Shown here: positions 27,067 through 36,918 of the stretch, piece by piece
Layout of the letters: each line of letters starts with the position of its first letter
Numbering within the stretch: the stretch's first letter is position 1
From: JAGTVG01 sp964389805
Lineage (GTDB): Bacteria > Bacteroidota > Bacteroidia > Cytophagales > Cyclobacteriaceae
Assembly (NCBI GenBank): GCA_964389805.1
Contig: CAYMFU010000339.1
Location: 38,677 to 102,676 of the forward strand
Direction: 5' to 3'
DNA length: 64,000 nucleotides
Made by a program: the position numbers and the translations under genes
Notes under the pieces: generated by a model
The model's input: only the letters and a program-made list of their open reading frames with translations
What the model was told of the DNA's origin: nothing
Database searches by the model: none

Positions 27067-28353
27067 ATGATCATGGACAAAATAACCCGATATACTTATT
27101 ATCTGACTATCATCCTTCTGGTTGGATTTTTTATTTCCTGTGCAAAGAAAAAATCTGATGTAAAGAAGGAATATGGAACCGCTACACAAGCGTTGATAGA
27201 AATTATCCAAAGCAATCCGGAGGCTAAATCAATGCTTGTATCTTCTTTGGAAAAAGCAAAGCAAATGAATCCGGACAAAAAAACCAATCCGGTTCAAAAC
27301 CTGGATGAATACTATGATTTCGTAACTTATTGTGAAATCGCCATGCCATGGGCTCTGGTTAAAAAACCCGATTATCCTGAAATTTTCAACAACATGTTTC
27401 AGAGTCTTCTATATTTCTACTTTCTCCTTGATCAACCCCTTCCGGAACTGAAAGGAAAAGGATATTATAAAAACACGCTTCAATATGCCGATCCTTTTGC
27501 ATCATGGTTAATTGGTTTTAGTAAATCCTGGGGCAAGTACCTGGATACAGAAGATTCTTGGAATGAGGAATACTACCAAATGGCCTTGAATGATCCAGCC
27601 TTCGGCCTCCAAAACGAATGGTATGAAGATGGATCGAACTGGAAGACATTTAACCAGTTTTTTGCCAGATACCTGAGTTCACCGGACAAGAGACGCATTG
27701 CTTCACCTGATGATAATTCTATGGTTGTTTCATTCGCAGATTCAAAACCGCTGGGCACCTGGGCTATCGACAGCAATTCCAATATCCTAACAAATGAGGG
27801 AGTCCCTGTGAAATCTGCCACATTGAAATCAATTGTAAATCTGATAGGTGATGATAGTGCCTATAAAGATGCTTTTGCCAACGGAACATTCACTCATTCA
27901 TTTTTAAATGTAAATGACTATCACCGGTATCATTTCCCCTTGGGAGGAACTATCAAGGAAGCCCGAATCATACAGGGCATAAATCCTACGGGGGGATCGA
28001 TTTCATGGGATAGTGAGAATAATAGATATGCTTTTGACCCATCCGATGTTGGCTGGCAAACAGTTGAAACAAGAGGTTGCGTAATTCTGGACGCAGGGGA
28101 TTATGGCTTGGTAGCTTTGCTACCTATTGGAATGGCCGCAGTGGGCTCAGTAAATTTTGAAGATACTGTGAAGCCCGGTGTTCAAGTCGAGAAAGGCGAC
28201 ATGCTTGGACATTTTGCCTTCGGAGGTTCAGACTTCATAATGATATTGCAGAATAAAGTGGAGTTCACCCTTGATGCACCAAAGCAAGAGGGAAGTGATT
28301 CATACGAACATATATTAGTGGGGGAAAGACTTGGTACCATGCATATAAAATAA
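27067..28353 (+). CDS. Phosphatidylserine decarboxylase-family lipoprotein
   Basis: This 428-residue protein has a lipobox leader (VGFFISC, Cys25). After an unrecognised N-terminal region (to about 190) comes a PSD-family domain: FNQFFARYLSSPDKRRIASP is the conserved entry segment, FLNVNDYHRYHFPLGGTI carries the conserved His motif, and AFGGSDFIMIL holds the self-cleavage site with Ser388 (the family's LGST/GSS position), which would become the pyruvoyl group. Classical PSD is an inner-membrane enzyme of phosphatidylethanolamine synthesis. A lipoprotein anchor makes that role unlikely, and family members also decarboxylate free amino acids. The motif VV.SPADG is altered to VVSFADSKPLG. The substrate is unknown. 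Confidence 0.75.
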   Translation: MIMDKITRYTYYLTIILLVGFFISCAKKKSDVKKEYGTATQALIEIIQSNPEAKSMLVSSLEKAKQMNPDKKTNPVQNLDEYYDFVTYCEIAMPWALVKKPDYPEIFNNMFQSLLYFYFLLDQPLPELKGKGYYKNTLQYADPFASWLIGFSKSWGKYLDTEDSWNEEYYQMALNDPAFGLQNEWYEDGSNWKTFNQFFARYLSSPDKRRIASPDDNSMVVSFADSKPLGTWAIDSNSNILTNEGVPVKSATLKSIVNLIGDDSAYKDAFANGTFTHSFLNVNDYHRYHFPLGGTIKEARIIQGINPTGGSISWDSENNRYAFDPSDVGWQTVETRGCVILDAGDYGLVALLPIGMAAVGSVNFEDTVKPGVQVEKGDMLGHFAFGGSDFIMILQNKVEFTLDAPKQEGSDSYEHILVGERLGTMHIK

Positions 28354-28550
28354 CAACGGAAAAACTCAAACTATCAAAATCTTTATGGCCCAATATTTAA
28401 GGTCAAGAAATGGTTCAATGTCATTTCTAAACTATACCCTTGTGACTAATATTAGAATTATAATATCAGTATTATACTGCTGTTGTTTTTTGGAATTCGG
28501 GATCCTTTAAATATACCCCAGATTTCCTGGCAACAATTAATTAATATTGA

Positions 28551-28781
28551 TATTTACCCTCTAATCGTCCCGAAGATGCATTATCTTCATTCATTTTACT
28601 TTATGAGTATCCCCTAACAATTTTAATAGGGCACATAGATAGGGTGATTAGACTTTAGTATGCATATGATTTTCCTGTCGATGAATCAGGAGTTGGATTT
28701 CAAATAGAAAAGCTGAGAGGAAATAGCTATTTTTCATTAAATTTAACAATTGAACCATCAACACTTGGTTTGTTTCTATGA
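28551..28781 (+). pseudogene. C-terminal gene relic overlapping the next start codon
   Basis: A plus-strand frame from 28551 reads RPEDALSSFILLYEYPLTIL, IGHIDRVIRL, then TAG (28656-28658), then YAYDFPVDESGVGFQIEKL and LTIEPSTLGLFL, ending at TGA 28779-28781. This TGA overlaps the ATG of the next gene in the classic ATGA arrangement. The relic therefore once was the upstream, translationally coupled partner. A TGA at 28548-28550 and frame breaks further upstream mark it as dead. The family is not recognised. From 28354 to 28550 only fragments of possible coding character remain. Confidence 0.5.
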
Positions 28782-31700
28782 CCCAAAGGACAATCATATA
28801 TCTCTTATGCTTTATCATCTTTAGCCAAAACCTATCTGGTCAAGCTAAAGATGAAGAAAAAAAGGTTGATCAGGTCATCTATATGATTGGCAATACAGGA
28901 AACAACCAAAAAGAAGTTGATTATACAGCGTTGAAGGGATTGTCATATCAATTAAATACGGAGCTGGATTCTTCCACGGTCCTGTTCCTGGGCAATCTGT
29001 TCCCTCGTAATTTCTTTCCAAAGAGCATGAACTATTCGGAGCAATATCTTGATAGCGCAGAATTTATTGATATCCTAAATGAAATAAAAAACAATGCAGA
29101 TAACGTGTTTGTGAATCCAGGTTCCCTAGAATGGTCCCTGGGCAACAAGACAGGATACCAATCGGTGGTCAGCTATGAACAACTCATAGAAAATTATCTA
29201 TTTGGAGGAAGCTCCTTTATCCCGGATCTAGGATGCCCGGGACCGGAAGAGGTTGAAATTGGAAACAATACTGTACTTATTTTTATCGATACCCAATGGT
29301 GGTTAAACCGGGAGTTGAAAAATGTAGACTGGCAAAACCAGGAATGCCAGTTTGAAAATACCGGGGATCTGTTACTCCAGCTGAAGGATGCCATTAATTA
29401 CCACGAGGGAAAACACATCGTCGTTGTGGGACACCATCCAATAATGAGTTATGGAAAACATAATGGATATCTGCCCTGGTATGTCCATCTGACTCCGCCA
29501 CTCTTTGGCTCAATCCATGTTCTGTATAAAAATGTTGTCGGATACCAGGAAGATTTTGCTAATCCAGCCTATAAGTCTCTGATAACCGGATTAAAGGCCA
29601 TATTTGAAGGAGACCAGAATATCGTCTATTTATCAGCACATGAAAGCTCACTTCAGTATATTAAAGAGAAATATATCCACCAGGTAATCAGCGGTACAGG
29701 TTCGGAAACCAAGTATGTCAAAAAAACGGAAGAGGCATTCACTAAAAGCACACCTGGATTTATGAAGCTTGTCATGTATGAAAACAGGGAAGTATGGCTG
29801 GAAAGTTGGCAAGTTAATGAAGACCTGTCAACTGAAAAGATCTTCGATTCGTATTTGTACACACTTATACCTTTAAAATTCACACAACCAAACTATAATC
29901 TGCAAAAACTGGAAGGGGAAAAGGTTCCGGTGCAAGCTTCAACATCATATGGCCTCCCTAAAAAACGACCCGGTTTTATGGGAAATAACTACAGGGCTGA
30001 ATGGATCCAAGTGGTCAAGGAAATTGATTATTTGGACATTGGCACTGAACATGGAGGACTCGAAGTAATAAAACGCGGAGGCGGGATGCAAACAAAATCC
30101 TTGCGATTTGAAAATGAACAGGGACAGCAATATGTTATCCGTTCGGTTGAGAAGTTTCCTGAAGCGGCTGTTCCTGAAGAACTAAAGAACACCATTGCCG
30201 TTGATCTGGTAAAGGATTTTATCTCCTCGTCTCACCCCTATGCAGCTATGGTCATACCACCTCTGGCTGATGCGGTTGGTGTATATCATACGAATCCAAA
30301 TATTGTTTATCTCCCCAATGAACCAAAACTGGGTATTTATGAAGAAGAATTTGGAGCGGCTCTATACCTGTTTGAAGAAAGACCAATGAAAAAACTGAAA
30401 AAATTAGAAAGTTTTGGTGATTCTGAAGACATCATAAGTACAAATAAACTGATAAATGAATTGAATGAAAATAATGAGGCTCATGTTGATCAATTACACA
30501 CCTTGAAATCACGCTTGTTCGATATGTGGATTGGGGATTGGGACAGGCATGAGGATCAGTGGCGCTGGTCTGAATTTGATGAAGAGGGAAAAGATAAATT
30601 ATACCGGCCTATCCCACGTGACCGTGATCAGGCTTTTTTTTACAATGATGGATTCATAATTAAAGCAGGAGCCCGGCAACCAGGATTGAGTAAATTTCAG
30701 GGGTTTGATTACAACATTCGGGATATCAATGGTTTTAATTTTAACGCAAGATATTTCGATCGTTCATTTTTAACAGAACCTGATTGGGAGGATTGGGTGG
30801 AAACAATAGATTATTTAAAGGCGAACCTGACGGATAGTGTCATCTATAATGGCATAAGTACCTTTCCACAGGAAATTTATAAATATTCCGGAGATAAGAT
30901 TATAGAAAAGCTGAAAAAGAGAAGAGAGAATATGGAAATCTATGCCAGGGAGTATTATGAGTTTCTTTCTGAAGAAGTTACTGTAGTCGGAAGTGATGAA
31001 AAGGAATTGTTTGAAGTAGAACGATTATCGGATCAGCAAACGAAAGTTACAGTCTGGGACTTAAAACAAAAAACAGGCAAACCGGATTATAAGATGTATG
31101 AAAGAACCTTCGACCATAAAGTGACAAGGGATGTGCAGTTATTCGGATTGGGTGATGACGATCGGTTCACCCTGAAGGGAAATGTTCATAAAGGTATAAA
31201 TGTCAGGGTCATTGGTGGATTTGGAAATGATCAGATCGAAGACCTTTCTAAAGTAAATGGATTGACTAAAAAAACGATTGTTTATGATACTAAAGACGGA
31301 ATAGAAATTGACGGGACTTCGGAAACAAAAGATAAAACATCCAATAAATTAGGAATAAATAATTATGATCGTACGGCATTTAAATATGATTACTGGTCAC
31401 CCCTGGTATACCTGGATATAACGCCTGATGATGGATTGTTTATTACAGCAGATTTTCATTTCTTTAAGTATGGTTTCCGGAAAGATCCCTATAAATGGAG
31501 TCAGAAATACTCGGTTCGGTATTCACCATCTGTGAATTCATGGAAATTCAAGTATGAAGGAGATTATATTGACGTGGCCGCTTACTGGGATATTAATGTT
31601 AAAGTTGACCTGTATTATCCACGATATACTGATTACTATTATGGCCTTGGTAATGAAACGATCATAATCGAAGAAGGCATAGAGGAGGATTTCTATCATT

Positions 31701-32470
31701 TCAAATTTTCAAGTCTTGAAATTATACCGGTCTTGAGATATGATTTCGAAAATCGTAAGCATTCCTTCGAAATTGGCCCATACATTAACTTCTATCGCTT
31801 GAACGATGCCGGAGGTGAAGAGAGAAAATTTCTTGATGATTTCCCGGACTCGGACAATAATGAGTGGCAACCTTATGCCGGGGCCATTGCCTCCTATACA
31901 TTTGATACAAGAAATGACATTCATGTCCCATTGTATGGAATGCACCTGAAAAGCTCCATTTTACCTGTAGTTAATACCAGGGATGACAGTATCTTCTTTA
32001 CGAAATTGAAAACTGATTTTTCCTTCTACCAAAGTACGGGAGGAACGTTAAACACCGTTTTTGCCCTAAGAGCTGGAGCAGCGCTTAATTTTGGGGATTA
32101 TATGTTTTACCAGGCCAATGACCTGGGCGGAAAAACCAATTTGCGAGGCCATCGGAGAATGAGGTTTTCCGGTGACCATGCCGTGTACCTGAACCTGGAA
32201 GCCAGAATGAGGTTATTCAGGTTTAATATGCCATTGTTTCCGGGAAGTGTAGGATTATATGGGTTTTTCGACACAGGCAGGGTGTGGTATAAAAATCAGG
32301 CAGGAATTGATCCTACAGCTCCTTCCGGGACCTCTGACATCTGGCATGCCGGATATGGAGGAGGTATCTGGGTAGCCCCGCTGAGGAGATATGTGTTTTC
32401 AATCGACTTTGCCACTTCCACAACTGATAATGATATCCTGATGTACTTCAGGTACGGATTTTTCTTTTAA
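28778..32470 (+). CDS. Omp85-type outer-membrane barrel with degenerate metallophosphoesterase domain
   Basis: This 1230-residue exported protein (signal peptide to about residue 21) has three parts. Residues 30-300 have the layout of a calcineurin-like phosphoesterase, but most metal ligands are replaced: GNTGN at 38-42, GN at 72-73 where GD is expected, NPGSLEW at 113-119 where PGNHxW is expected, and AHESSLQ at 287-293 where GHxH is expected. Only GHHP at 218-221 is intact. A middle region (about 390-830) is followed by a C-terminal Omp85/surface-antigen barrel (about 870-1230) ending in the phylum-typical FRYGFFF. It probably sits in the outer membrane with a non-catalytic domain in the periplasm or outside. 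The PAP2 gene follows 53 bases downstream. Confidence 0.85.
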   Translation: MTQRTIIYLLCFIIFSQNLSGQAKDEEKKVDQVIYMIGNTGNNQKEVDYTALKGLSYQLNTELDSSTVLFLGNLFPRNFFPKSMNYSEQYLDSAEFIDILNEIKNNADNVFVNPGSLEWSLGNKTGYQSVVSYEQLIENYLFGGSSFIPDLGCPGPEEVEIGNNTVLIFIDTQWWLNRELKNVDWQNQECQFENTGDLLLQLKDAINYHEGKHIVVVGHHPIMSYGKHNGYLPWYVHLTPPLFGSIHVLYKNVVGYQEDFANPAYKSLITGLKAIFEGDQNIVYLSAHESSLQYIKEKYIHQVISGTGSETKYVKKTEEAFTKSTPGFMKLVMYENREVWLESWQVNEDLSTEKIFDSYLYTLIPLKFTQPNYNLQKLEGEKVPVQASTSYGLPKKRPGFMGNNYRAEWIQVVKEIDYLDIGTEHGGLEVIKRGGGMQTKSLRFENEQGQQYVIRSVEKFPEAAVPEELKNTIAVDLVKDFISSSHPYAAMVIPPLADAVGVYHTNPNIVYLPNEPKLGIYEEEFGAALYLFEERPMKKLKKLESFGDSEDIISTNKLINELNENNEAHVDQLHTLKSRLFDMWIGDWDRHEDQWRWSEFDEEGKDKLYRPIPRDRDQAFFYNDGFIIKAGARQPGLSKFQGFDYNIRDINGFNFNARYFDRSFLTEPDWEDWVETIDYLKANLTDSVIYNGISTFPQEIYKYSGDKIIEKLKKRRENMEIYAREYYEFLSEEVTVVGSDEKELFEVERLSDQQTKVTVWDLKQKTGKPDYKMYERTFDHKVTRDVQLFGLGDDDRFTLKGNVHKGINVRVIGGFGNDQIEDLSKVNGLTKKTIVYDTKDGIEIDGTSETKDKTSNKLGINNYDRTAFKYDYWSPLVYLDITPDDGLFITADFHFFKYGFRKDPYKWSQKYSVRYSPSVNSWKFKYEGDYIDVAAYWDINVKVDLYYPRYTDYYYGLGNETIIIEEGIEEDFYHFKFSSLEIIPVLRYDFENRKHSFEIGPYINFYRLNDAGGEERKFLDDFPDSDNNEWQPYAGAIASYTFDTRNDIHVPLYGMHLKSSILPVVNTRDDSIFFTKLKTDFSFYQSTGGTLNTVFALRAGAALNFGDYMFYQANDLGGKTNLRGHRRMRFSGDHAVYLNLEARMRLFRFNMPLFPGSVGLYGFFDTGRVWYKNQAGIDPTAPSGTSDIWHAGYGGGIWVAPLRRYVFSIDFATSTTDNDILMYFRYGFFF

Positions 32471-32523
32471 TTGAGTGATAATTTTTATAACTAAATATAA
32501 TTCTAACCTAAATCCTAGGTATC

Positions 32524-33357
32524 ATGAGGAGATTTTTGATATTTCTCATTCTTTACTCTTCAATTTTTAAGGCAATTGGACAGGATAGCACAAAAACATT
32601 TAATGAAGTATATAATATTAAATATAAGGTGGATATACCCATCACTGTTGGCATGTTCGCCTTGAACATATACGGATTCAATCGATTAAGCCAGAAATCT
32701 ACATTAGATTCACTTGAAGTGTTGGCTTTAGACCAAAATAATGTATGGGCCTTTGACAGGCATGTTTTTTCACAATCTCATCCAGCCCCTCCCAATACAT
32801 ACACGATATCAGATTACGGTTTATGGATCTCATACCTTTCTCCCGCATTACTATTTATCGATAAAAAAATACGTAAGGACTGGCTTGATATAACCATACT
32901 TTATCTGGAAACACAATCAATTAACTTAAATATATATCTCTGGGCCGGGCCTGTATTCACTACCCGTGTCCGCCCCCTCGTCTATATGGAAGATGAATCC
33001 TGGGATTATAAGTTAGGGCCGGAAACAACTGATTCATTTTTCAGTGGTCATGTGGCAATGGCTGCCGGTGCATCATTTTTTATTGCAAAGGTACTGAGTG
33101 ATTATCATCCTGAATTAGGTTCCAAAAAATGGTGGCTTTATGGTGGCGCACTCATACCTCCTGCTTTTGTAGGCTATTTCAGATATCGGGGATTTATGCA
33201 TTTTCCAACTGATTTATTGCTTGGTTTGGTTGTAGGTGCGGCCGTAGGTGTATCTGGACCACAAATTCATAAAATATCACGGAAAGTAAATAAAAACATG
33301 TCTTTAGTGCCTTTCACTGGCCGATCAACTGGTTTGTTATTTACAATGAAGTTCTAG
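32524..33357 (+). CDS. PAP2-family phosphatase
   Basis: This 277-residue protein has a signal sequence (to about residue 20) and several membrane helices. The three PAP2 motifs are present: FTTRVRPL (motif C1, with the conserved RP), DSFFSGHVAMAAG (C2, SGH with catalytic His), and YFRYRGFMHFPTDLLLG (C3, R-x5-H-x3-D form with nucleophilic His). PAP2 enzymes dephosphorylate lipid phosphates such as undecaprenyl pyrophosphate, lipid A or phosphatidic acid at the periplasmic face. The likely co-transcription with the Omp85-type gene points to envelope lipid or export functions. Substrate not assignable. Confidence 0.85.
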   Translation: MRRFLIFLILYSSIFKAIGQDSTKTFNEVYNIKYKVDIPITVGMFALNIYGFNRLSQKSTLDSLEVLALDQNNVWAFDRHVFSQSHPAPPNTYTISDYGLWISYLSPALLFIDKKIRKDWLDITILYLETQSINLNIYLWAGPVFTTRVRPLVYMEDESWDYKLGPETTDSFFSGHVAMAAGASFFIAKVLSDYHPELGSKKWWLYGGALIPPAFVGYFRYRGFMHFPTDLLLGLVVGAAVGVSGPQIHKISRKVNKNMSLVPFTGRSTGLLFTMKF

Positions 33358-33436
33358 GATTGTATTTTATTAATTGACAATTTAAAATATTAATGAATTA
33401 TGAGCTGGTTTTCAAGATTTAAATAATAATAATAAA

Positions 33437-35608
33437 ATGGAGCGGAGAGACTTTGTAAAAACTACCATCATGGGTGGTGCTTATGCCCTCATTTCTTCAA
33501 GACCCCTAGGTTCGGTAGCCAAACCAGTAACGGCAAACGACAGCTGGTTCGACCGTCCCATGCTATGGGCTCAGCTGGTACTGGTTGAAAATGATCCGGG
33601 TAGTTTTGATCCGGATTTCTGGCTGGATTATTTTAAAAAGGTACATGCTGATGCGGCCTGTTTAAGCGCAGGAGGTATAGTAGCTTACTATCCAACTACA
33701 ATCCCGCTTCATCACCGAAGCGACTGGCTGGGTGATAGCGACCCATTTGGTTACCTGGTCAGGGGATGCCGTGACATGGGTATGTCGGTTATTGCCAGGA
33801 CAGATCCCCATGCAACCTGGGAGAATGTGGAAAAAGAACATCCGGATTGGGTTCAGGTTGGAGCAAATGGTGAAAAACGGAGGCATTGGTCAAATCCTGA
33901 ACTATGGGTAACATGTGCATTGGGTCCTTATAATTTTGAGTTCATGAATAAGGTGCATCAGGAGATCATAGAACTCTATGGAATAGATGGGATATTTTCA
34001 AATCGCTGGGCTGGCCATGGCATTTGTTATTGCAAACATTGCAGGAAGAACTTTAATGATTTTTCAGGTTTGGATCTACCTTCAGGCAATAATCGGCTGG
34101 ATCCAACCTATCAAAAATGGACTGATTGGAGAATCGTACGTCTGAAAGAATTGTGGTTATTGTGGGATGGAACCATACGGGGTGTAAAATCTACTTCCAG
34201 GTTTATTCCCAATGGATTCCCGGATAAGATCGTGACAGGTGCGCAGTCTGATATTTTCTTTACGGACCATCAGGCAAGAAGGGGTATGATCCCTCCCTGG
34301 TCCAATGGAAAACGCGCGAAAGAACTTCGGGCAACCATGGGAATGAAACCACTGGGAGGAATATTCAGTGTAGGGATCGAGGAACAATACAGGTGGAAAG
34401 ATTCCGTACAGAATGAGGCCGAGATCAGGACCTGGGTAGCGGAGGGTACCGCAAACAATATGCGTCCATGGTTTGTGAAGTTTTCGGGAGTGATCTATGA
34501 CAAGCGATGGCTTGGAATCGTTGACAGGATCTACCAATGGCATTATAAAAATGAAAAATACCTGAGGAATACACGCTCTCTGGCCAGGGTAGCAGTGGTA
34601 TATTCCGAGCAGACTCAACGGAACTATGGTGGAAAAGAGTGGCAATCTCATCTGGATTGGCATGAGAAGGGGATGTACCACGCACTTATTGAAGCCCGTA
34701 TCCCATTTGATATGGTGAATGACCGGTTGCTTGGCGCCAATGACCTAGAAAATTACAAATTGCTGATTTTGCCAAATGTCGCAGCCCTTTCTGATACACA
34801 ATGTGAACAATTGCGACAATTCGTGAAAAGGGGTGGAAGCATTTTGGCCACCTTCGAAACATCTTTATATGATGAACATGGTGACTCAAGAAAAGACTTC
34901 GGATTGGCAGACCTTTTTGGGCTCTCTTACGCTGGTACAGCAGAAGGACCGATGAAGAACTCCTATCTGAAAATCAACCGCGAAGCTGATACTTCCGTTT
35001 ATCATTCCGTGTTGAAAGACCTTGAGAATGCGTTTCGCATTATAAATGGCGTATGGCGTTTGAATGTTGAACCGCATGTGGATTTTCCCTCACCGCTTAC
35101 ACTTATCCCATCATATCCTGATCTCCCCATGGAGCATGTATATCCTCTTCAACCAGAAACAGATATTCGTGAATTATACCTCCGGGAAGCAGGAAAAGGA
35201 AGGGTGGCATATATCCCATGGGACATCGACCGCACTTTCTGGAATATAATGAATGTTGATCATGGTAAATTACTTCGTAACGTCTTCGATTGGGCCCTGA
35301 ATGAGAGTGCTGTGGTTAATATCGACGGGCCCGGTATTCTTGATATTACAGCCTGGGCACAAAAACAATCTCTTACAGTTCACATGGTAAATTTCACGAA
35401 CCCTATGATGATGAAAGGACCTTTCCGGGAATTGTTGCCCCTGGGAGAACAAGCAGTAAGCATAAATATACCAACTGGCGCAAACGTGGAAAAAGTAAAA
35501 CTTCTGGTTTCAGGTGAAGAACCGGATTACAATATTTCAAATGGAGCTTTACAGCTTAATATTGAGCGCATTTTAGATCATGAGGTAATCGCAATGGATT
35601 TCGTTTAA
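33437..35608 (+). CDS. Tat-exported glycoside hydrolase-like protein with beta-galactosidase trimerisation domain
   Basis: This 723-residue protein starts with a Tat signal (ERRDFVKTTIMGGAYALI). A TIM-barrel domain follows, resembling the hypothetical glycosyl hydrolase families: FDPDFWLDYFKKVHADAACL at its start, SVIARTDPHATW, and YGIDGIFSNRWAGHG. The site also contains CYCKHCRKNF, possibly a metal site. The middle (about 380-500) is like the GH42 trimerisation domain (VYSEQTQRNYGG; KLLILPNVAALSDTQCEQLR; FVKRGGSILATFETSLYDE). The C-terminus is a beta domain. It probably acts on a plant- or alga-derived glycoside in the periplasm; family and substrate are uncertain. It converges with the GH16 gene, with 11 bases between the ends. 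Confidence 0.75.
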   Translation: MERRDFVKTTIMGGAYALISSRPLGSVAKPVTANDSWFDRPMLWAQLVLVENDPGSFDPDFWLDYFKKVHADAACLSAGGIVAYYPTTIPLHHRSDWLGDSDPFGYLVRGCRDMGMSVIARTDPHATWENVEKEHPDWVQVGANGEKRRHWSNPELWVTCALGPYNFEFMNKVHQEIIELYGIDGIFSNRWAGHGICYCKHCRKNFNDFSGLDLPSGNNRLDPTYQKWTDWRIVRLKELWLLWDGTIRGVKSTSRFIPNGFPDKIVTGAQSDIFFTDHQARRGMIPPWSNGKRAKELRATMGMKPLGGIFSVGIEEQYRWKDSVQNEAEIRTWVAEGTANNMRPWFVKFSGVIYDKRWLGIVDRIYQWHYKNEKYLRNTRSLARVAVVYSEQTQRNYGGKEWQSHLDWHEKGMYHALIEARIPFDMVNDRLLGANDLENYKLLILPNVAALSDTQCEQLRQFVKRGGSILATFETSLYDEHGDSRKDFGLADLFGLSYAGTAEGPMKNSYLKINREADTSVYHSVLKDLENAFRIINGVWRLNVEPHVDFPSPLTLIPSYPDLPMEHVYPLQPETDIRELYLREAGKGRVAYIPWDIDRTFWNIMNVDHGKLLRNVFDWALNESAVVNIDGPGILDITAWAQKQSLTVHMVNFTNPMMMKGPFRELLPLGEQAVSINIPTGANVEKVKLLVSGEEPDYNISNGALQLNIERILDHEVIAMDFV

Positions 35609-35619
35609 AAACATTTGTT

Positions 35620-36507
35620 TTAGAGTCCATTATCCATTGGATCATACGACATCCAGTCAATTTCCAATTCATACGGGTGAAGAGGTTTCTCTATTGAATT
35701 CGGATTGGTATGAACCGGCCAGTTGTTTGTATGCCAGAAATTCAAGCGGTATCTGGAAGGATTTTGAGGGATTCCTAGCTGAGATCCCTGGTAATCCCAT
35801 AATACAACGGTGTCTGCTGCAATTGGATGGATCATCCACCACCGGATACGATCCGGATACCAGTCAAATCCATAGGTATAAAACTGTGAGGACGCATCAA
35901 AGCCTTCCATAGGAGGAATGATATCCGGTTGATTTTGTATACCGGTCAAGGGGTTCCTTTCACCCTGATGCCCCTCCCTGGTTGATGTGCTATATATAAT
36001 TCCGTTGGCAATATTGATGGTTCGACCAATTCTCCTCAATTTTCCCCTGGGGCCAGTCCAGGTACCTACATAGATAATCTCCGGGTCAGCCAGAAGCCAC
36101 TCAAAGTCAATTTCACTAAGTCCTTGCTCAGGGTCCATATGATAAGTAAAATAACCCACGACCGCACCTACATCCGGCTGTACATCCTGGACATCAGGAA
36201 CTTTTAAACGTGCGGCATAAGTACCAAAATGGGTAAAATCGTTTGTGATGATTTCAGGGCCTTTGCCGGCACCTGCGGAATCCTCCGGATCGATTTTAAA
36301 AGAGAGAATACTTGTTCCAGGGTCCTTTGGGGAATCAACTCCTATTGCCCAGGTAAAATCAGCTCCTTTGCCACCTGAATGATGTTGAAAATATTCGGAC
36401 TCAGCACCACTGAAATCTTCGAAAAAACTTTTATGATATGGATCTTTTTGTTTGCAAGATGAAAATCCGGCAATGGAAACCACAACGATAAGAATCGATT
36501 TTTTCAT
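35620..36507 (-). CDS. GH16-family glycoside hydrolase lipoprotein
   Basis: This 295-residue protein has a lipobox leader (GFSSC, Cys18). The GH16 signature is GLSEIDFEWL, with nucleophile Glu132, Asp134 and acid/base Glu136 in the ExDxE spacing. Flanking features are FGTYAARLKVPDVQ (the GH16 substrate-cleft strand) and the late FYTYGFDWYPDRIRWW. Family members hydrolyse beta-1,3/1,4-glucans or galactans such as laminarin, agar or carrageenan. Several Trp and Tyr residues line the cleft, but subfamily cannot be assigned. It faces the Tat-exported hydrolase tail to tail. Confidence 0.85.
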   Translation of the reverse strand: MKKSILIVVVSIAGFSSCKQKDPYHKSFFEDFSGAESEYFQHHSGGKGADFTWAIGVDSPKDPGTSILSFKIDPEDSAGAGKGPEIITNDFTHFGTYAARLKVPDVQDVQPDVGAVVGYFTYHMDPEQGLSEIDFEWLLADPEIIYVGTWTGPRGKLRRIGRTINIANGIIYSTSTREGHQGERNPLTGIQNQPDIIPPMEGFDASSQFYTYGFDWYPDRIRWWMIHPIAADTVVLWDYQGSQLGIPQNPSRYRLNFWHTNNWPVHTNPNSIEKPLHPYELEIDWMSYDPMDNGL

Positions 36508-36918
36508 ATTATAACTCTTCTTTTACAGTGAATACTGTAGTTAGATATTTTCGAAACAAGATTACTTTACACAAGATATGTCAATTTATGATTTAATCCT
36601 GAAACATTATATGACTTATTTAAGCTACTCAGAAAATCTTTTGATGGCCAGATAGTAGGTTAAGGTATTGTTTTTGAAATCCGGTGTGAACCTAAAAATG
36701 AGAAATTATAAGTTAATATTTAAAACGTATTTAGAATGAAATACATGTAACTACCTAATTATTAGCTAGTAATACATTTTGTATCGGAGTATTTGGGGAT
36801 TTTCATTTTTTTGCCTAGAACGTAGATTTGAACCGAATTATTTGCATATTGAAGCAATATATATTACACAGTTTTTCGAATAATATAGAGCCTTAATCAA
36901 AAAATAAATCCTAACGTT
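36508..36918. other. Intergenic region without recognised gene
   Basis: 411 bases, AT-rich, between divergent genes, so it should hold the promoters of the GH16 gene and the alpha/beta hydrolase gene. The string TTTTGTATCGGA (36777-36788) recalls the FCIG codons of the mnmE tails found downstream, but the flanking codons do not match MnmE. No other structure seen. Confidence 0.4.

Noticed and set aside
34157..34681. 174-codon minus-strand frame inside the Tat-exported hydrolase gene
   Set aside because: Shadow of the plus-strand gene, Pro/Ser/Cys-rich without domain features.
36777..36788. Possible fifth mnmE-tail copy (TTTTGTATCGGA, encoding FCIG)
   Set aside because: The upstream codons do not resemble MnmE, and an 11-12 base match is not rare enough in AT-rich sequence; mentioned only in the intergenic entry.
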